From contig CM055822.1 of the NCBI GenBank assembly GCA_029582265.1, forward strand, positions 7,805,200 to 7,869,199: DNA of 64,000 nucleotides, written 5' to 3'. Position numbers and translations under genes: made by a program. Below, piece by piece: positions 61,401 to 64,000 of this stretch. The notes under the pieces are model-generated. The model saw nothing but the letters and a program-made list of their open reading frames with translations. It searched no databases and was not told where the DNA came from. Within the stretch, counting starts at the first letter, position 1, and each line of letters opens with the position of its first letter. The DNA is from Zoroaster sp. YZ-2022 (Eukaryota > Echinodermata > Asteroidea > Forcipulatida > Zoroasteridae).

Positions 61401-63163
61401 AATGGGAAAAAAGGTTGAAAACATTATTTTTTATTAATATTTTTTTTTTAAATTTAATTTCTGTCATTCCAAATGAGAAAAAAAGATGCCAAACGTCAAT
61501 AGATGTCGTATTGACATGTATAAATCACATCTGGTATTTACTCTCCAATGTCATTTTAACTGTAATTCATTCATAATTGGTACCTGTAAAGGGTTGTACA
61601 CAAAAATTTCAAGCCAGTCTCACTTAATGAAACTAGAAAAACGCCTCGACCAGTAAAAATTTCAACACAATGCTCACGTTTTTGAGAAAACTCATGCTCA
61701 ACTAAGAAAAAAACTGAAAGATACCCCCCAAAAAACAAACAAACAAACAAAAAAGAAAAGAAACTTACACCCTCCGGCAGTAGGGACATCTGGCTAAAGC
61801 TGACTGGTGTGGAAACTACAGAAAAGAATCAATCAATAAACTAGATGAATATATTGGAATTGTAGAGGTAAACACACTGGCATCCACTAACCCTAACCCC
61901 CTATAGGTATTCTGGCTAGGAACCTTCCTGAACCCAAACCCCCTATAGGTATTCTGGCTAGGAACCTTCCTGAATCCTCCAAAATCCATCAGTGCACTTT
62001 TGGGAAACATACCCTTATCTACAAAATGCACCATGCATTTTCATTTATCTTTCATACCCAGCACTTATGGCCTGTACTTTTGAACATATTAGTATGGCCT
62101 GCAATGTATCAATAGAAGACCACCTTACCCTGCAATCTCAGTGGTGTGACAGTGCACAGAAGGGTAACCATAGGAGGCCACTGGCAACAGCTAATGGCTT
62201 GGAGTAGCCTGAATGGGTTGTTTCAAAAATTGCACTGATTGTAGGAGGGTTAACCAGTTCGCGTCAGGAATAAAAAGTTTTTCTGGGCCCCTGTGCGGGT
62301 TTCTTTTCCCCACACAAACACGTTAATGGAAGCTTCCACAGCGCGTGGCCACGTCTACCGAGCATGTCACTGTACACTCAGCTTGTTGCCACGTCAACCG
62401 AGCATGCATACAAATATTCCGGAGTTTCCTCTGGCGTGTATAGACGCTCTCCGATCTGTGGTGCAAACAAAAATTGCGTGTATACACGGCCTCCGACGCG
62501 AACTGGTTAACTGGGACATGCCTGGACTTTGACTTTGATTAATAATAATAATAATAATGTATGGATTTATATAGCGCACGTATCCACCAACTAAGTGGTG
62601 CTCAAGGCGCATTATATTATTATCCCTGCTCATAAGGCTCATAAATCATTCCTGAAACCATCTCAGCTCCCTGGGGAGTATACAGCTCAATTGCTGCCAT
62701 TTCTAGCGCATATAGAGCAAACCAACTCTGCCTTCACAGGTACCCATTTAACCCCTGGGTGGAGAGAAGCAATTATGATTAAGTGTCTTGCTCAAGGACA
62801 CAAGTGTCACGGCCGTGATTCGAACCCACATTATGTTGCTAACACCAGAACTTGAATCCGGTAAGCTAGACCGCTCGGCCACGACTTGGGCTCGGGTATG
62901 TTGGCCCTGAATACAATACTGGGTAAAAAAAACACACCAGAAACCTTCTGATGAAAGCATTTCAGTTTGACCACTCCCTGGCCCCCCAGTAGAATGAGGT
63001 GTCTAGTTTGGTCCCTTTTGTTTCAATTTGGTGGTTACTGCTTACCCTGAAACGCTCATTGCAGTGTCCGCATATCACACGGTAGCCGCCAGAGGTCGTG
63101 GTCAGGGTAGTGGTAGAAGGATTTGCAATTGAAGCCATCGGTGAAAGATTAATGATTCTCTTA
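58379..63163 (-). CDS. PIP4P: PIP4P/TMEM55-type phosphatidylinositol-4,5-bisphosphate 4-phosphatase, 3' part (5 exons)
   Basis: Minus-strand exons 63163-63046, 61815-61769, 61341-61251, 60963-60909 and 58464-58379 join in frame to about 131 residues and TAA. The order matches the C-terminal half of TMEM55A/B: KRIINLSPM, then YRVICGHCNERFR, ALARCPYCRR (paired Cys motifs), a basic stretch, then two membrane segments (CLIYTVVGLIFLGAGLGVT and GGIYVVWIGAFIAGILNLMR) and a short cytosolic tail ending VMKVSTLETGD. Family members reside on late endosomes and lysosomes and are reported to convert PI(4,5)P2 to PI5P. The catalytic Cys-x5-Arg motif lies just upstream of the visible part, so it cannot be checked here. 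The sequence does not separate PIP4P1 from PIP4P2. The gene is convergent with GPI. Confidence 0.93.
58465..59170. repeat. Tandem repeat derived from the PIP4P last exon and its splice acceptor
   Basis: Irregular units of roughly 85-120 bp contain GGGTACAACAGGGGGTCAGC, AATTCAAGGGGCCAATTTCA and GGTACCTTGGGTATGAATGG. Three units (about 58585, 58705 and 59090) also carry TTCAAGATCCCAGCAATAAA, identical or nearly so to the start of the last PIP4P exon. Confidence 0.88.
59205..59525 (+). repeat. Unclassified interspersed repeat, copy 2
   Basis: Reverse of 52325-52640. It runs directly into the 87-bp array. Confidence 0.72.
59521..60815. repeat. 87-bp tandem array (about 14 units) inside a class 2 TTAA relic
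   Basis: TGCTTTTGTTGGATTCAGGA starts units at 59521, 59598 and then every 87 bp to 60642; the first unit is 10 bp shorter. The right flank (GGAGGATTTGGGATGGTTCC) is class 2 MITE sequence, and single copies of the unit occur in class 2 elements at 35747 and 44522. Because 87 is three times 29, two overlapping frames of about 400 codons stay open; they are repeat artefacts. Confidence 0.95.
60909..60963 (-). CDS. PIP4P: PIP4P exon (second membrane segment start)
   Basis: IATYSLAETQGGIYVVWI plus one base. Acceptor TTTGCCACAG, donor GTAAGT, phase 0 to 1. Confidence 0.9.
61251..61341 (-). CDS. PIP4P: PIP4P exon (first membrane segment)
   Basis: SSVGQAYAKNRCLIYTVVGL then IFLGAGLGVT. Acceptor ACATGTAG, donor GTAAAA, phase 2 to 0. 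Confidence 0.92.
61769..61815 (-). CDS. PIP4P: PIP4P exon (second Cys pair)
   Basis: FPHQSALARCPYCRR plus two bases; only 47 bp. Acceptor TTTCTGTAG, donor GTAAGT, phase 0 to 2. Confidence 0.9.
61891..62249. mobile_element. Chimeric TTAA element: class 2 left half, class 1 type C right half
   Basis: Starts CTAA plus CCCTAACCCCC (with a duplicated TATAGGTATTCTGGCTAGG block) and follows class 2 to about 62080. It then switches to reversed type C sequence and ends GTAGGAGGG plus TTAA. Confidence 0.78.
62541..62886 (-). mobile_element. tRNA-derived SINE, copy S6
   Basis: Minus strand. The (ATT)n tail starts at 62541 and the head of tRNA-Leu type ends at GTGGCCGAGCGG (complement, about 62870-62882). 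It lies in a PIP4P intron. Confidence 0.9.
63046..63163 (-). CDS. PIP4P: PIP4P exon (first visible; CGHC motif)
   Basis: KRIINLSPMASIANPSTTTL and GGYRVICGHCNERFR. Begins with one base completing a codon from an exon outside the window. Acceptor TTTTACAG after a poly-C tract, donor GTAAGC, phase 1 to 0. Confidence 0.93.
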
Positions 63164-63174
63164 CTGTAAAACAA

Positions 63175-63189
63175 TGGGGGGGGGGGGGG
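63175..63189. repeat. Poly-G tract (poly-C on the PIP4P strand)
   Basis: A run of about 14 G, which supplies the C-rich tract ahead of the PIP4P acceptor. Confidence 0.85.
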
Positions 63190-63902
63190 AAATGCAAAAT
63201 TTAGTATAGAGCCCATGTTTGGATGCATTTAATAGATTTGAGTCATTAGGTGTTCGTGCAACAGCACAAACACCTCTTTGAAATTGTTTTTTTTTTTTTC
63301 TCTTTTTCTTCTGCTTCTTCTCAACTTGTCAAACAAAAGAACATAGTTCCAAAGTTCACAGGGCCTTCAAAATTGACACATACTTAGACCATAACATGTA
63401 GTTGTCAATAAAGTTGCGACATACAGATTCAGGTAAAGCTGTGACATCAAGGTGACGTCATCAGATATCGAAATACACTAAAATCCAATTTTAATATTTC
63501 AAAAAATCATATCTCATGAACCACAAAAAATATTTACACAATTTTTACATCATCTTACAGATCTTGAATTTTGTGACAATTCGTACACAGACATGACACA
63601 ATCTGACCTCTCCCTCCGGTCGAAACTGGAAGTTTAATTGAAAAAAATATTCTGATGCACTTTTATAGGGTCTGTAGCCAACATGATATGGTATTTGGAC
63701 GTGCCTTCCGTGGATGAAATTAATATTAACATGTGACCTTTTCAAAAATGTGACTGATGATGTCATCACCTGTCACAGCGCCCTCTGGCGGCAGGTTTAG
63801 AAAATAATAATTTTCTATCTCAAAAACCATAGGAAATTTGAATATGACTTCTGTAATTAAAGTGACAATTGACATCTTATCTTTTCAAAAAATATGTTTG
63901 AT
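63190..63902. other. PIP4P intron, unassigned
   Basis: No upstream exon found. A block GCGCCCTCTGGCGGCAGG at about 63778 resembles a CTCF-type site. Confidence 0.45.
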
Positions 63903-64000
63903 GAGGACGATCAGAGCATACTGATCGAAACGTCGAGTTGTACCCCCAGTTCTTTTCAGAACTAATTACTACTCAATTGAGATTCTTACATGGTGTCACC
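63903..64000 (+). mobile_element. Penelope-like terminal repeat (cut by window edge)
   Basis: GAGGACGATCAGAGCATACT, then GATCGAAACGTCGAGTTGTA and TTCTTTTCAGAACTAATTAC match the repeat at 20737-21166 closely. Confidence 0.88.

Overview
This is a window of animal nuclear DNA. Genes are split by GT-AG introns, intergenic spaces are long and AT-rich, and almost all non-coding sequence is mobile-element debris. The conserved genes do not identify the species. A marine invertebrate deuterostome, most likely an echinoderm, fits best: the foldback elements with tandem-repeat arms recall sea urchin TU elements, and there is a Penelope-like element and a tRNA-derived SINE with an (ATT)n tail. That placement is inference. 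No bacterial-type operon, CRISPR array or virus is present.

Four protein-coding genes are supported. (1) The first exon of RNA polymerase II subunit RPB3 (POLR2C-like) lies on the minus strand at 2932-3017; the rest runs off the left edge. (2) A complete seven-exon RPRD1-type gene, encoding a Pol II CTD-binding protein, lies on the plus strand at 14578-25865 (376 aa). (3) A complete thirteen-exon glucose-6-phosphate isomerase gene lies on the plus strand at 30407-46979 (559 aa) and has one GC-AG intron. (4) The last five coding exons of a PIP4P/TMEM55-type phosphatidylinositol-4,5-bisphosphate 4-phosphatase lie on the minus strand at 58379-63163; its 5' part lies beyond the right edge. All exon phases join without a break.

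Layout: 1-2931 is RPB3 intron 1, filled by a SINE, a nested TIR element and a foldback. From 3178 to 14248 an 11-kb giant foldback made of about 200-bp satellite units sits between the divergent RPB3 and RPRD1 genes, flanked by a near-perfect 8-bp duplication. Without it the two start codons would be under 500 bp apart, so it appears to have split a shared promoter. Introns of RPRD1 and GPI carry many short elements. The commonest end in TTAA plus one of three terminal signatures (CCCTCCTAY, CCCTAACC, AGGGRCARTA) but have unrelated interiors, each built from its own short motif on both strands. From 46980 to 58378 lies the intergenic region between the convergent GPI and PIP4P genes. The right end holds a large 87-bp satellite, a SINE and a Penelope terminal repeat.

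The most interesting points are the foldback inserted in a divergent Pol II-gene promoter, the TTAA families with modular interiors, a SINE sharing its 3' tail (with a GGATA loop) with a LINE fragment beside the GPI promoter, and two independent cases (RPRD1, PIP4P) where a piece of the last coding exon has been amplified into a tandem array.
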